64,000 bases of DNA from OPU3-GD-OMZ sp964515235 (lineage in GTDB: Bacteria; Pseudomonadota; Gammaproteobacteria; Methylococcales; Methylomonadaceae), in NCBI GenBank assembly GCA_964515235.1, contig CAZEVO010000005.1, forward strand, positions 1 to 64,000, written 5' to 3'. Below are positions 36,854 to 46,395 of this stretch, piece by piece. Under the pieces are notes generated by a model. The model was not told the DNA's origin, made no database searches, and saw only the letters and a list, made by a program, of their open reading frames with translations. The first letter of the stretch is position 1. Every line of letters starts with the position of its first letter. The position numbers and the translations under genes are program-made.

Positions 36854-37342
36854 TTATTCATGAATCAAAACCCGTTCCCCAACCAAAACAAGATCAAATA
36901 GGGCTATCACATCATGATTTTTCATTCGGACACACCCGTGAGATTGCGGCTCCGTCTTCACCAGATCGTCTGGACTGCCGTGAATGTATATATACCGCCA
37001 ACCTGAATCTACCGAACCATATCGATTACGTCCCGGCTCAAGTCCCACTAACCAAAGAATGCGCGTCAAAATCCAATCTCGTTCTGGAAATGTCTCTGCT
37101 AGCTGAGAAGAATAGATTTCGCCTGTGGGCCTGCGCCCTGAAAAAACCATCTGTAATGGGACTTTTGAGCCAATTTTAGCCTTAACTTTATGCCAACCTC
37201 TTGGGGTACACTCACTACCCATTTGTTCGCCGGGACCATTTTTTGCTGTCGACACAACAAAACGACGATACAATCTCCCATTGCGAATAACCGACAGGTT
37301 TTGCGCGTTCAAATCAATATCCAAATAATCAGCAACGCTCAT
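36854..37342 (-). CDS. L,D-transpeptidase-fold (YkuD) protein without signal peptide
   Basis: YkuD-domain protein that would form or cut 3-3 peptidoglycan links if exported. Seen: the active-site pattern H(x)nSHGC as IHGSPDD and SHGCVRM, with the nucleophile C137 counted from the ATG at 37342 (163 residues). The N-terminus MSVADYLDIDLNAQNLSV begins directly in the domain and shows no signal peptide or membrane anchor. A similar signal-less family occurs in Pseudomonas. It sits between rlmD and truA; its place of action is uncertain. Confidence 0.88.
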   Translation of the reverse strand: MSVADYLDIDLNAQNLSVIRNGRLYRRFVVSTAKNGPGEQMGSECTPRGWHKVKAKIGSKVPLQMVFSGRRPTGEIYSSQLAETFPERDWILTRILWLVGLEPGRNRYGSVDSGWRYIYIHGSPDDLVKTEPQSHGCVRMKNHDVIALFDLVLVGERVLIHE

Positions 37343-37378
37343 ATATATCAATTAAAGATTAAGTCCAAACCACCCATG

Positions 37379-38713
37379 CTAGCAGCGAAAAACAGCAATA
37401 GACTCAACATGTGCCGTTTGCGGAAACATATCCATTACTCCTGCCCTTTCTAAGCGGTATCCTAAGTCATTCACCAAAATACCCGCATCTCTGGCTAATG
37501 TTGCAGGGTTACAAGAAACATAAACAATACATTCAGGTTTCCACTTTGGTATCCATGCTAAAACCTCAGCCGCACCGGCTCGAGAAGGATCAAGCAATAT
37601 TTTATTAAAGGACTGCTGCACCCATGGCTCTGCAGATAAATCAGCAAACAAGTCTGCTTTATAAAAATCAACATTACTTATATTATTTAAGCGTGCATTT
37701 TCTTGAGCGTGATTCACTAAGGGTAAATCGCCCTCAATCCCAACCACATGCCCTGAATACCGGGCCAAGGGCAAGGTGAAATTCCCTAAACCACAAAACA
37801 AATCCAAGACCCTATCAGCCTTAGTTAAGGATAAAATATTAATCACGCGGTTAATCATTTGACGATTAATAGCTGTGTTAACTTGTGTAAACATCGTTGG
37901 CTTGAATTTAAAATCCACCTGATGATCAGGCAAAGAATAACTCGGCATTAACCCAGCCTCAGGCCATAAAGGAATAATGGAATCAGGCCCTTTGGGCTGT
38001 AAATAAATAACTAAATTATTTGCCTTAGCAAAATCACGAATCACCTCACAATCGTCATTCGTAGGGGGCTCCAATACCCGAATTGCCAACACCACATCAC
38101 TATCTCCAATAGCCACTTCAATTTGAGGTATTTTGTCCTTAATCGACAATTTCCCAATCATCGATGAAAGCGCCATTAGTCGCTCACCAACAGCCGGATG
38201 CATAACACGACACGATTCAATATCCGCTAAAAACGGTTGCCGCCGCTCTCTGAACCCAACCAATACACGCCCTTTCTTGGCAACATACTTAACACCCATT
38301 CGCGCCTTTTGTCGATAACCCCAAAAAGGTCCTGTCAAAGGCTCCCAAAGAAGTGGTATTTCAAGCTTACCAATCCGCTTGAACTGGTCTTCTAAAATCG
38401 ACTGCTTTATTTCTATTTGCAACGGCTCTTTAACATGCTGAAAACTACACCCGCCACAGACCCCATAGTGGGGACATCCGGCCTCTCCTCGTTCAGGCGC
38501 CGGCATTACGACTTTAACTACCTTGCCTTCAGCATAATCACGCCGACTATCGGTATAAATAAAGTCAACTATTTCCCCCGGTAAGGCTTCATCAACAAAA
38601 ACCACTTTGCCATCAATATGAGTTAACCCTCGGCCATCATGTGCAAAGGACTCAATAGTCGCTCTAACAGGATCTTCTGGTAGTTTCTTTTTCTTAAAAC
38701 GTCGTCTCGCCAT
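37379..38713 (-). CDS. rlmD: 23S rRNA (uracil-1939-C5)-methyltransferase RlmD
   Basis: SAM-dependent m5U1939 methylation. Seen: an N-terminal TRAM domain (about residues 12-70), Fe-S cysteines C80, C86, C89 and a fourth near residue 162 (ESCRVMHP), SAM motif LDLFCGLGNFTLPLA, and catalytic C401 in SCNPATLARD with E437. 444 residues. The N-terminus is strongly basic. Confidence 0.96.
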   Translation of the reverse strand: MARRRFKKKKLPEDPVRATIESFAHDGRGLTHIDGKVVFVDEALPGEIVDFIYTDSRRDYAEGKVVKVVMPAPERGEAGCPHYGVCGGCSFQHVKEPLQIEIKQSILEDQFKRIGKLEIPLLWEPLTGPFWGYRQKARMGVKYVAKKGRVLVGFRERRQPFLADIESCRVMHPAVGERLMALSSMIGKLSIKDKIPQIEVAIGDSDVVLAIRVLEPPTNDDCEVIRDFAKANNLVIYLQPKGPDSIIPLWPEAGLMPSYSLPDHQVDFKFKPTMFTQVNTAINRQMINRVINILSLTKADRVLDLFCGLGNFTLPLARYSGHVVGIEGDLPLVNHAQENARLNNISNVDFYKADLFADLSAEPWVQQSFNKILLDPSRAGAAEVLAWIPKWKPECIVYVSCNPATLARDAGILVNDLGYRLERAGVMDMFPQTAHVESIAVFRC

Positions 38714-38768
38714 GAATGTTATTTTTACCTCTTAATAAACAGCGTATCGACCCAGAAACGCTCTACTT

Positions 38769-39659
38769 TTATACTGAAAATATACCGGTTGATAAGTAAC
38801 GATCACCTCGGTCACAAATAATCGTCACAATTACTTTATTCTCTAGTTGCTCTCCTAATTTCAATGCAGCTGCCACCGCACCTCCTGATGAAATTCCAGC
38901 AAAAATGCCTTCTTCAGCCGCTAAAGCCCGACTTGTATCCTCAGCTTGTTGTTGATCCACATCCAGAATGTAATCAACTTGAGAAGGGTTATATATTTTT
39001 GGCAAATATTCTTCTGGCCATCGACGGATGCCTGGTATTTTGGCATCATCTTTGGGTTGCACACCGACCACCTCTATCGCATTGTTTTGTTCTTTCAAAA
39101 ACCGCGAAGTACCCATAATCGTTCCAGTTGTCCCCATAGAACTAACAAAATGTGTAATTTGACCATCAGTATCACGCCAAATTTCGGGCCCTGTCCCCTC
39201 GTAATGCGCTCTCGGATTATCAGGATTTGAGAATTGATCTAATATACGTCCCTGACCATCTGCCTCCATTTTTCTGGCCAAATCAATTGCCCCTTCCATG
39301 CTATTTTCGGCCGGCGTAAGAATAAGTTCTGCGCCATAAGCAGCCATTGAAGAACGCCGCTCCGCACTCATATTATCAGGCATAATTAACGTCATCCTAT
39401 AGCCTTTAATCGCTGCCGCCATTGCCAATGCTATACCGGTGTTTCCACTAGTCGCTTCAATAAGACGGTCACCGGGTTTTATCTCACCTCGACGCTCAGC
39501 ATGCTGAATCATACTTAAAGCAGGACGATCCTTAACCGATCCGGCAGGATTATTGCCTTCCAATTTGACCCAATAAGTATTGCTAGAAGCCCCGGGTAAT
39601 CGTTGCAACCTGACTAACGGGGTGTTACCAACAAAAGCCTCAATCGTTGGCTCATTCAT
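38769..39659 (-). CDS. cysM: Cysteine synthase B (O-acetylserine sulfhydrylase)
   Basis: PLP enzyme making cysteine from O-acetylserine, with sulfide or thiosulfate in the CysM group. Seen: PLP lysine K43 in NPAGSVKDRPAL, the substrate loop EATSGNTGIALA and the VSSMGTTGTIMG phosphate loop. 296 residues and the ARHYEGTGPEIW-type region favour CysM over CysK. It lies between purL and rlmD. Confidence 0.95.
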   Translation of the reverse strand: MNEPTIEAFVGNTPLVRLQRLPGASSNTYWVKLEGNNPAGSVKDRPALSMIQHAERRGEIKPGDRLIEATSGNTGIALAMAAAIKGYRMTLIMPDNMSAERRSSMAAYGAELILTPAENSMEGAIDLARKMEADGQGRILDQFSNPDNPRAHYEGTGPEIWRDTDGQITHFVSSMGTTGTIMGTSRFLKEQNNAIEVVGVQPKDDAKIPGIRRWPEEYLPKIYNPSQVDYILDVDQQQAEDTSRALAAEEGIFAGISSGGAVAAALKLGEQLENKVIVTIICDRGDRYLSTGIFSV

Positions 39660-39693
39660 AACGTATTATTCCTCACACAAATTAGAACTTTCA

Positions 39694-42600
39694 TTACCCC
39701 AACCATTTACGCGCATTTGCAAACAACCGCATCCATGGCCCATACTCACCCCAATCTTCAGGATGCCAAGAATTCTGAATGGTTCTAAAACAACGCTCAG
39801 GATGCGGCATCATAATGGTAAAACGGCCATCTTCAGAAGTGATCCCCGTTACCCCCCCAACTGATCCATTCGGGTTGGCTGGAAACGCCGTCGTCGTTTC
39901 TCCGTAATTATCAACATAAGCTAAAGCAACCTGCCTAGCCTTAAGAGCTGACTCTAACTGACCCGTTTGAAAAAGTGCACGCCCTTCGCCGTGCGCAATC
40001 GAAACCGGCATTCTCGACCCGACCATTCCAGACAATAAAATCGAAGGTGACGCCATCACTTCAACCATGGCAACACGGGCCTCAAACTGCTCTGAAATAT
40101 TACCGACAAAATCCGGCCAATGCGCAGTCCCTGGGATTAAACTTTTCAACCCAGATAACATCTGACAGCCATTACAAACACCTAACCCAAAGGTATCCTC
40201 TCGATTAAAGAAATCTTGAAATTGTTCGCGCACATAATCATTAAACAAAATTGACTTTGACCAGCCTCCGCCAGCGCCTAACACATCCCCATAAGAAAAA
40301 CCTCCGCAGGCAACAATACCTTGGAATTCACGCAAAGAAACTCGCCGATCTACCAAATCACTCATATGAACATCAACTGCGGTAAACCCCGCCCGATCAA
40401 ATGCGGCTGCCATTTCCACATGCCCATTAACCCCCTGCTCTCTTAAGATCGCCACTTTCGGCCTATAACTACCGATAAATGGACTGCTTATATCTTCATG
40501 CACATCAAAAGATAATTCCGCCTTTAGTCCCGGATCGTTATCATCTAAAATTCGGCTAAACTGCTGTTCTGCACACGCAGAATTATCACGTAATGCTTGC
40601 ATATGAAAACTGGTTTCTGACCAGTTTTGCTGTAGTTGGGCTCGTGATTGCTCATAAACAATCGTACCTCCGGCTTGAATAGTTAACTTAGCTAAACTAT
40701 TAAGCGAACCAATCTCACGACTACAGGTCGATAACCCAGCCTCGCTAAGATGCGATAAAACTGCATCTTTGTTACCTGTAGAAACCTGAATAACCGCACC
40801 TAATTCTTCATTGAATAAGGCTGCCAAACTATCCTCGCCTAAGTCATCTAAGATGAGTGACACCCCTAAACGACTGGCAAACATCATTTCTGCTGCCACC
40901 GCTAACAAGCCACCATCCGAACGGTCATGATAAGCCAATAATAACCCACGTTGATTCAGCTTCTGAATAGTGTTAAAAAATGATTTGAATAAAATCGCGT
41001 CATCCAGATCAGGCGCCTCGTCCCCCAGTTGCTGGTAAACCTGCGCTAAAACCGAACCACCTAAGCGATTCTTCCCTTGCCCTAAATCAATTAAGATTAA
41101 TGTACTATCCGTGTTTTTAAGCTCCGGCGTTAATGTTTTATAAATATCACTTACCGGTGCAAAGGCAGTAGTTATCAAAGAAATAGGCGACACCATGGAC
41201 TTGGCTTGGTCATCTTCTTGCCAAACAGTTTTCATCGACAAAGAATCCTTACCCACTGGAATAGCAATACCCAAGGCAGGACACAATTCCATACCCACCG
41301 CATAGACTGTTTCAAACAAAGCAGCATCTTCACCGCCAAAACCAGTGGCCGCCATCCAGTTAGCCGATAGTTTAACCTGCCCTAATTCTGTTATTGCGGC
41401 TGCCGCAAGATTCGTTAATGCTTCACCAATCGCTAACCGCCCTGAAGCTGGTGCATTAATAATTGCAACAGGGGTTCTTTCACCCATTGCCATCGCTTCT
41501 CCAGTCTTGGCATAAAAACCTGAAGCAGTCACAGCAACATCCGCAACGGGGACCTGCCACGGGCCGACCATTTGGTCTCGAACCACTAACCCCGTAACTG
41601 AGCGGTCTCCGATAGTAATCAGAAAACTTTTATCGGCAACAGCAGGAAAAGATAATACGCGCCTAATAGCTTCTGACAAAACCATCTCAGATGCATCCAA
41701 CTTTTTAAGGTTCGAAGCTAAGCGTTTAACATCACGATGCATTTTAGGTGCCTTACCAAAAAGTACCGACATCGGTAAATTAACAGCATCATCTTTTAGT
41801 AATGCATCGGTTAATTGTAATTGTTCATCTTCGATCGCTTCACCAATAACGGCATAAAGACATTTTTCTTTCTGACAAAAGGATTCAAACAAGGGCAATG
41901 AATCTGGTTTAATCGCTAAAACATAACGTTCTTGTGCTTCATTACACCAAATTTGCATTGGTGACATACCTTGATCTGCATTTAATATTTTGCGTAATTC
42001 AAAACGCCCACCTCGATCGCAATCATGAATAATTTCTGGAACGGCATTAGATAATCCGCCAGCACCGACATCATGAATAGAAACAATCGGCGTTTTCTCT
42101 CCTAATGCTGAACAATGATTAATAACTTCCTGACAACGCCGCTCCATTTCAGGGTTTTCACGTTGCACTGAAGCATAATCTAACTGTGCTGAAATTTCAC
42201 CGGAAGATTGCGAAGAAGCAGCCCCGCCTCCTAAACCAATTAACATTGCCGGTCCGCCTAAAACAATAATCAGGGCACCCGGCGGAATAGTATTCTTTTC
42301 AACCAACATAGGACGAATATTACCCATACCACCGGCAATCATAATAGGTTTATGGTAACCTAAAAAATGACCCATTTCAGAAGCCACAGCGGGTTGTTCA
42401 AAGCTACGAAAATAGCCTGCTAAATTCGGACGCCCAAATTCATTATTAAAGGCCGCACCGCCAATAGGTGCCTCTAGCATAATATCCAATGCCGAAGCAA
42501 TCCGTTCAGGCTTACCGTAATCAACCTCCCACGGCTGTTGAAACTCCGGTATTTTTAAATTAGATACCGAAAAACCAGTTAATCCTGCCTTAGTTTGTGA

Positions 42601-43578
42601 CCCTAAACCGGTAGCGCCTTCATCTCGAATCTCACCACCAGAACCAGTGGCTGCACCGGGATGGGGAGAAATAGCAGTTGGATGATTATGTGTTTCGACC
42701 TTCATTAAAATATGAGCTTCTTCATCAATATAGCCATACTTTCCGGTCAACGGGTCACGGATAAAAACCTGTGCGGAAGAACCTTCAATGACAGAGGAGT
42801 TATCACTATAAGCCGACAAGACACCTTGTGGATGACAATGGTAAGTATTACGAATCATGCCAAACAGCGTTTTCCCTTGCTCAATACCATCTATCGTCCA
42901 TTGCGCATTAAATATTTTATGCCGGCAATGTTCTGAATTAGCTTGTGCGAACATCATCAGCTCTACATCCGTTGGATCTCGCCCCAAGCCTTGGAAACTA
43001 GTCAGTAAATAATCCACTTCATCAGGTGATAAAGCCAAACCTAAGTTTTCATTAGCCTGATCTAACGCACTACGACCTGCTTCTCTAACCGCAATAGTGA
43101 CTAACGGCTTAGGCTCTGCCTGATAGAAAATTTCAGGACACTCTGATTCCAAGCAAATGGCTTGAGTCATACGGTCATATAAAATCTCAGTCAACAACTC
43201 CAGGTCAGCACTAATATCAATATTACCTTGAGTCTTTAATCGATATTCAATGGCTCGTTCTATTCGTAAAACGCCATCCAATCCACATCGATGGGCAATT
43301 TCTGTTGCCTTACTCGACCATGGTGAAATAGTTCCTTCTCGTGGAATGACTAAAAGAACAACCCCCTTGTCATCTCCCGCATTAACTGCCTCGCCATAAT
43401 CTAATAATTGCGTTAACTGGTCTTTCTGCTCAGCAGGTAAATCCTGCCCATCAATATTAACAAAGTGAACAAACTGCGCTGACACAGCTCCAATGTGTCG
43501 ATTAACTGCCTGAAGTTCCAGTAATAATTTTTCGGTTCTAAATAAAGAAAGAGCCTTAGGGCCTAATAGTCTTAGCAT
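39694..43578 (-). CDS. purL: Phosphoribosylformylglycinamidine synthase
   Basis: Single-chain large-form PurL, the fourth step of purine synthesis. Seen in order: an N-terminal PurS-like domain (about 1-160), linker, two AIRS-type ATP domains (about 210-1000, MFAQANSEHCRHKIFNA and HNHPTAISPHPGAATGSGG), then a class I glutamine amidotransferase with C1135 in GVCNGCQM and the final H/E pair in MPHPERCFR. 1294 residues, matching the E. coli enzyme. Transcribed alone between bamC and cysM. Confidence 0.98.
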   Translation of the reverse strand: MLRLLGPKALSLFRTEKLLLELQAVNRHIGAVSAQFVHFVNIDGQDLPAEQKDQLTQLLDYGEAVNAGDDKGVVLLVIPREGTISPWSSKATEIAHRCGLDGVLRIERAIEYRLKTQGNIDISADLELLTEILYDRMTQAICLESECPEIFYQAEPKPLVTIAVREAGRSALDQANENLGLALSPDEVDYLLTSFQGLGRDPTDVELMMFAQANSEHCRHKIFNAQWTIDGIEQGKTLFGMIRNTYHCHPQGVLSAYSDNSSVIEGSSAQVFIRDPLTGKYGYIDEEAHILMKVETHNHPTAISPHPGAATGSGGEIRDEGATGLGSQTKAGLTGFSVSNLKIPEFQQPWEVDYGKPERIASALDIMLEAPIGGAAFNNEFGRPNLAGYFRSFEQPAVASEMGHFLGYHKPIMIAGGMGNIRPMLVEKNTIPPGALIIVLGGPAMLIGLGGGAASSQSSGEISAQLDYASVQRENPEMERRCQEVINHCSALGEKTPIVSIHDVGAGGLSNAVPEIIHDCDRGGRFELRKILNADQGMSPMQIWCNEAQERYVLAIKPDSLPLFESFCQKEKCLYAVIGEAIEDEQLQLTDALLKDDAVNLPMSVLFGKAPKMHRDVKRLASNLKKLDASEMVLSEAIRRVLSFPAVADKSFLITIGDRSVTGLVVRDQMVGPWQVPVADVAVTASGFYAKTGEAMAMGERTPVAIINAPASGRLAIGEALTNLAAAAITELGQVKLSANWMAATGFGGEDAALFETVYAVGMELCPALGIAIPVGKDSLSMKTVWQEDDQAKSMVSPISLITTAFAPVSDIYKTLTPELKNTDSTLILIDLGQGKNRLGGSVLAQVYQQLGDEAPDLDDAILFKSFFNTIQKLNQRGLLLAYHDRSDGGLLAVAAEMMFASRLGVSLILDDLGEDSLAALFNEELGAVIQVSTGNKDAVLSHLSEAGLSTCSREIGSLNSLAKLTIQAGGTIVYEQSRAQLQQNWSETSFHMQALRDNSACAEQQFSRILDDNDPGLKAELSFDVHEDISSPFIGSYRPKVAILREQGVNGHVEMAAAFDRAGFTAVDVHMSDLVDRRVSLREFQGIVACGGFSYGDVLGAGGGWSKSILFNDYVREQFQDFFNREDTFGLGVCNGCQMLSGLKSLIPGTAHWPDFVGNISEQFEARVAMVEVMASPSILLSGMVGSRMPVSIAHGEGRALFQTGQLESALKARQVALAYVDNYGETTTAFPANPNGSVGGVTGITSEDGRFTIMMPHPERCFRTIQNSWHPEDWGEYGPWMRLFANARKWLG

Positions 43579-43636
43579 GGTGATTTTTATCGGTAATAGC
43601 CAGTCATCTCAACGAAAAAAACTAGCTGTGTTTTTG

Positions 43637-44311
43637 TCATTCGTCAGCCAAATCTTTCTTAATGGCTTGCTCTAAAATTCTGAGAATCTGTAAACTTTCA
43701 TGTTGCGGAGGAGCATCTGCATTTTTATCTAATAACATAATATCGCTCTGACCGTTACTGTCAAACACTCGGATTTGGTATTCTTGCTCGCGATTTGGCT
43801 CTTCACCAAAAATAAAATCAAATTCATTCCATAGCGACCCATCTTCCACAGGCAACTTATTCCATTCATATTGAATAAAATATATCGCATTGGCCTGATT
43901 TCTAGCGACAATTTCTATGCCTTCTCGGATTAAGGCTTTACCGACAATACGCCATGCTAAATCATAAGACCTTGCTATTTCCAATCGAGGTGAACCACCG
44001 GTATAGCTTACCAATCGAACCGTTGGCAAGGAGGATAGATCCTGCGTCTCAGATAGCGTAGCCGATGCTAGAATTGCCTTCTTTTCCACAACCTTAGCGG
44101 CTCTTTTAACTTCAGCTATTTGCCTTCCCAACTCATTAGTTTGTAGGTCTGCTGGTATTTCTAAAACCGGCAACTCCCTACTGTGTCGATAATCAATTTG
44201 CTTGTCAGGAAAATAGCTTTTAATACGCGTACAACCTGAAACGATCACCACAGCTATAAGTAGTGCCAATCGCCAATAGACCTGAGAACTGCTATTGCCA
44301 CACAAAAGCAT
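43637..44311 (-). CDS. bamC: BamC-like outer-membrane lipoprotein (short)
   Basis: Probable BAM-complex lipoprotein. Seen: a signal peptide with lipobox VSGC and lipidated C27, then the BamC N-terminal signature DYRHSRELPVLEIPADL that in E. coli binds BamD. One helix-grip-like domain (about residues 110-220) follows, with AWRIVGKALIREGIEIV. At 224 residues it is much shorter than E. coli BamC (344), so the second helix-grip domain appears to be absent. It overlaps the dapA stop as TAATG, the usual dapA-bamC order. Confidence 0.88.
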   Translation of the reverse strand: MLLCGNSSSQVYWRLALLIAVVIVSGCTRIKSYFPDKQIDYRHSRELPVLEIPADLQTNELGRQIAEVKRAAKVVEKKAILASATLSETQDLSSLPTVRLVSYTGGSPRLEIARSYDLAWRIVGKALIREGIEIVARNQANAIYFIQYEWNKLPVEDGSLWNEFDFIFGEEPNREQEYQIRVFDSNGQSDIMLLDKNADAPPQHESLQILRILEQAIKKDLADE

Positions 44312-45186
44312 TAGCTTACTTCTGCCTGCTGCATTGCTTTTTTAACTACCGCGTAACAATCCGACGTCAGCCAAGTTAATGGCAAACGAATTCCCATTTT
44401 CATTAACGCCATTTCGCTCACTGCCCATTTAACCGGAATGGGATTAGCCTGAACAAATAAATGCTCATGTAAACCTGCTAATTTCTCATCAATAGCCAAA
44501 GCACTAACACGGTCATTCGCTATAGCTGCCGTTACCATATTATGCATCAACCGCGGTGCCACATTACCCGTCACGGTAATAACGCCTTGCCCGCCTAAAA
44601 GACAAAATGAACAAGAAGACGCATCATCACCGGAATAAAGCGCAAAATCATCACCACATAAATCACGCAATAACAAAACACGATCAAGATCACCAGTGGC
44701 CTCTTTAACACCAATAATATTATCAATAGTTGATAATCGCGCCACCGTTTCTGGCAACATATCACACGCTGTGCGACCCGGAACATTATATAAAATCTGT
44801 GGAATATCAACCGCTTCTGCGACTGCCTTATAGTGCAAATAAAGCCCTTCTTGAGTCGGTTTGTTATAATACGGCGTCACTAACAAACAAGCATCCGCCC
44901 CAACTTCTTTTGCGCGCCGCGTAAGTGTTATTGCCTCAGTGGTCGAATTAGCTCCGGTACCAGCAATCACAGGAATACGCTGATTAACTTGTTTAACCAC
45001 TGCCTGAACAACTGCCATATGGTCATTTTCATCCAATGTTGCCGATTCCCCGGTTGTACCTACCGCAACAATTGCATCTGTTTTCTGGTCAATATGAAAT
45101 TCAACTAGCCGTTCAAGACTGGCATAATCAATCTCTCCCTCAGCATTCATTGGAGTTACTAGCGCAACAATACTACCTTCAATCAT
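44311..45186 (-). CDS. dapA: 4-hydroxy-tetrahydrodipicolinate synthase
   Basis: Condenses pyruvate with aspartate semialdehyde in lysine and diaminopimelate synthesis. Seen: the Schiff-base lysine K161 in NIIGVKEATGD, Y133 in YNVPGRTACDM, and GTTGESATLDE. 291 residues, normal. Upstream of bamC; preceded by a 133-base gap holding an inverted repeat and a TATAAT box. Confidence 0.98.
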   Translation of the reverse strand: MIEGSIVALVTPMNAEGEIDYASLERLVEFHIDQKTDAIVAVGTTGESATLDENDHMAVVQAVVKQVNQRIPVIAGTGANSTTEAITLTRRAKEVGADACLLVTPYYNKPTQEGLYLHYKAVAEAVDIPQILYNVPGRTACDMLPETVARLSTIDNIIGVKEATGDLDRVLLLRDLCGDDFALYSGDDASSCSFCLLGGQGVITVTGNVAPRLMHNMVTAAIANDRVSALAIDEKLAGLHEHLFVQANPIPVKWAVSEMALMKMGIRLPLTWLTSDCYAVVKKAMQQAEVS

Positions 45187-45238
45187 TCATTTGTCTCAAA
45201 ATGGTTAAAATATCGGGACAGCTAGTCAATTCCAAACT

Positions 45239-45257
45239 GACAAAAGCCTCTTTTGTC
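45239..45257 (-). promoter_or_regulatory. Perfect inverted repeat upstream of dapA
   Basis: GACAAAAG, a CCT loop, CTTTTGTC: an 8-base-pair perfect stem located 53 bases before dapA. It lies downstream of a TATAAT box (45280-45285, minus strand) that has only a weak -35. It may be a leader hairpin, a weak terminator for trhO or an operator; no long U tract follows. Confidence 0.45.
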
Positions 45258-45319
45258 CCATCAATTAATCTACAGCGTCATTATAACGAAATGACTAAAA
45301 AACAATACTCTATCTTTGT

Positions 45320-46321
45320 TCAGACCAACCGTTTTTGTGCCACTACCGCTTCTCGTTGTTGTTCCTTATGTCGATATTTTAACTCACGCCGTTCTTGGCT
45401 ATTGCTTTTAGCCTCTGAACCAATATGTTGAAGACCACGCTCACGAGCAAGTTCCATCTGCTTTTCACGTTCTTCAAAACGTTTCCGCTGATGCTCACTC
45501 ACCTTTTCAAAACAATGCGGACAACTGATACCTTGCACATAATGCTCACTCGCTTTATCTATTTCACTCACTGGATAACGACAAGCAAAACATTGATCAT
45601 AGCGTCCCTTGGCTAAATCATGATCAACCGCAACACGATTATCAAAAACGAAGCATTCACCCTGCCACATAGACTCAGATTCAGGAATCTCCTCCAAATA
45701 CTTTAAAATACCACCTTCCAGGTGATAAACTTCTTCAAAGCCTTGCTCTTTAAGATAAGCAGTTGATTTTTCACACCGTATTCCACCGGTACAATACATC
45801 GCCACCTTCTTATGCTGCCGAGGGTTTAAATTATCACTAACATACTTTGGGAACTCGCGAAAAGTAGCCGTCTTAGGGTTAACTGCACCCTGAAACTGGC
45901 CAATATTTACCTCGTAATCGTTACGAGTATCCACTAACAACACATCAGGATCAGCAATTAAGTCATTCCACTCACTGGGCTTAACATAAGTACCTACTAT
46001 CTTATTAGGATCAATCGTTTCAACACCCATTGTCACGATCTCTTTTTTCAATTTGACCTTGGTGCGATAAAAAGGAATTGCTTCATCCAACGACTCCTTA
46101 TAATTGATTCCAGCTAAACGCTCATCTTTATTAAACCAATCATAAAGCGCATTAATAGCCGCTCTTGAACCTGCAACCGTACCATTAATACCCTCTCTAG
46201 CCAGCAAAATAGTCCCTTTAATCTCATGTGCTGTCATTACCTGTAACAACGGCTTTTGTATCTGTTCAAAATCTTCTAAACGTACGAACCTATACAGTGC
46301 CGTAACCACACAACCATTCAT
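45320..46321 (-). CDS. trhO: tRNA uridine(34) hydroxylase TrhO
   Basis: Rhodanese-like enzyme that hydroxylates U34 of tRNAs on the way to cmo5U/mo5U. Seen: an N-terminal UPF0176 domain, a rhodanese domain (about residues 125-215) with catalytic C177 in MYCTGGIRCEKS, and a C-terminal zinc-like CFACRYPVSEID...ISCPHCFEK region. A basic, Arg/Gln-rich tail follows. 333 residues. Upstream of dapA on the same strand. Confidence 0.95.
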   Translation of the reverse strand: MNGCVVTALYRFVRLEDFEQIQKPLLQVMTAHEIKGTILLAREGINGTVAGSRAAINALYDWFNKDERLAGINYKESLDEAIPFYRTKVKLKKEIVTMGVETIDPNKIVGTYVKPSEWNDLIADPDVLLVDTRNDYEVNIGQFQGAVNPKTATFREFPKYVSDNLNPRQHKKVAMYCTGGIRCEKSTAYLKEQGFEEVYHLEGGILKYLEEIPESESMWQGECFVFDNRVAVDHDLAKGRYDQCFACRYPVSEIDKASEHYVQGISCPHCFEKVSEHQRKRFEEREKQMELARERGLQHIGSEAKSNSQERRELKYRHKEQQREAVVAQKRLV

Positions 46322-46395
46322 ATCAATTAACCTTTACTTGATGCCTGGACCGCAAATCCAGATCAGATGAAAAGAATGCTATATTTTACCTGATC

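Noticed and set aside
45187..45319. Lysine riboswitch ahead of dapA
   Set aside because: The gap is 133 bases, shorter than the aptamer plus expression platform, and shows only a simple inverted repeat.
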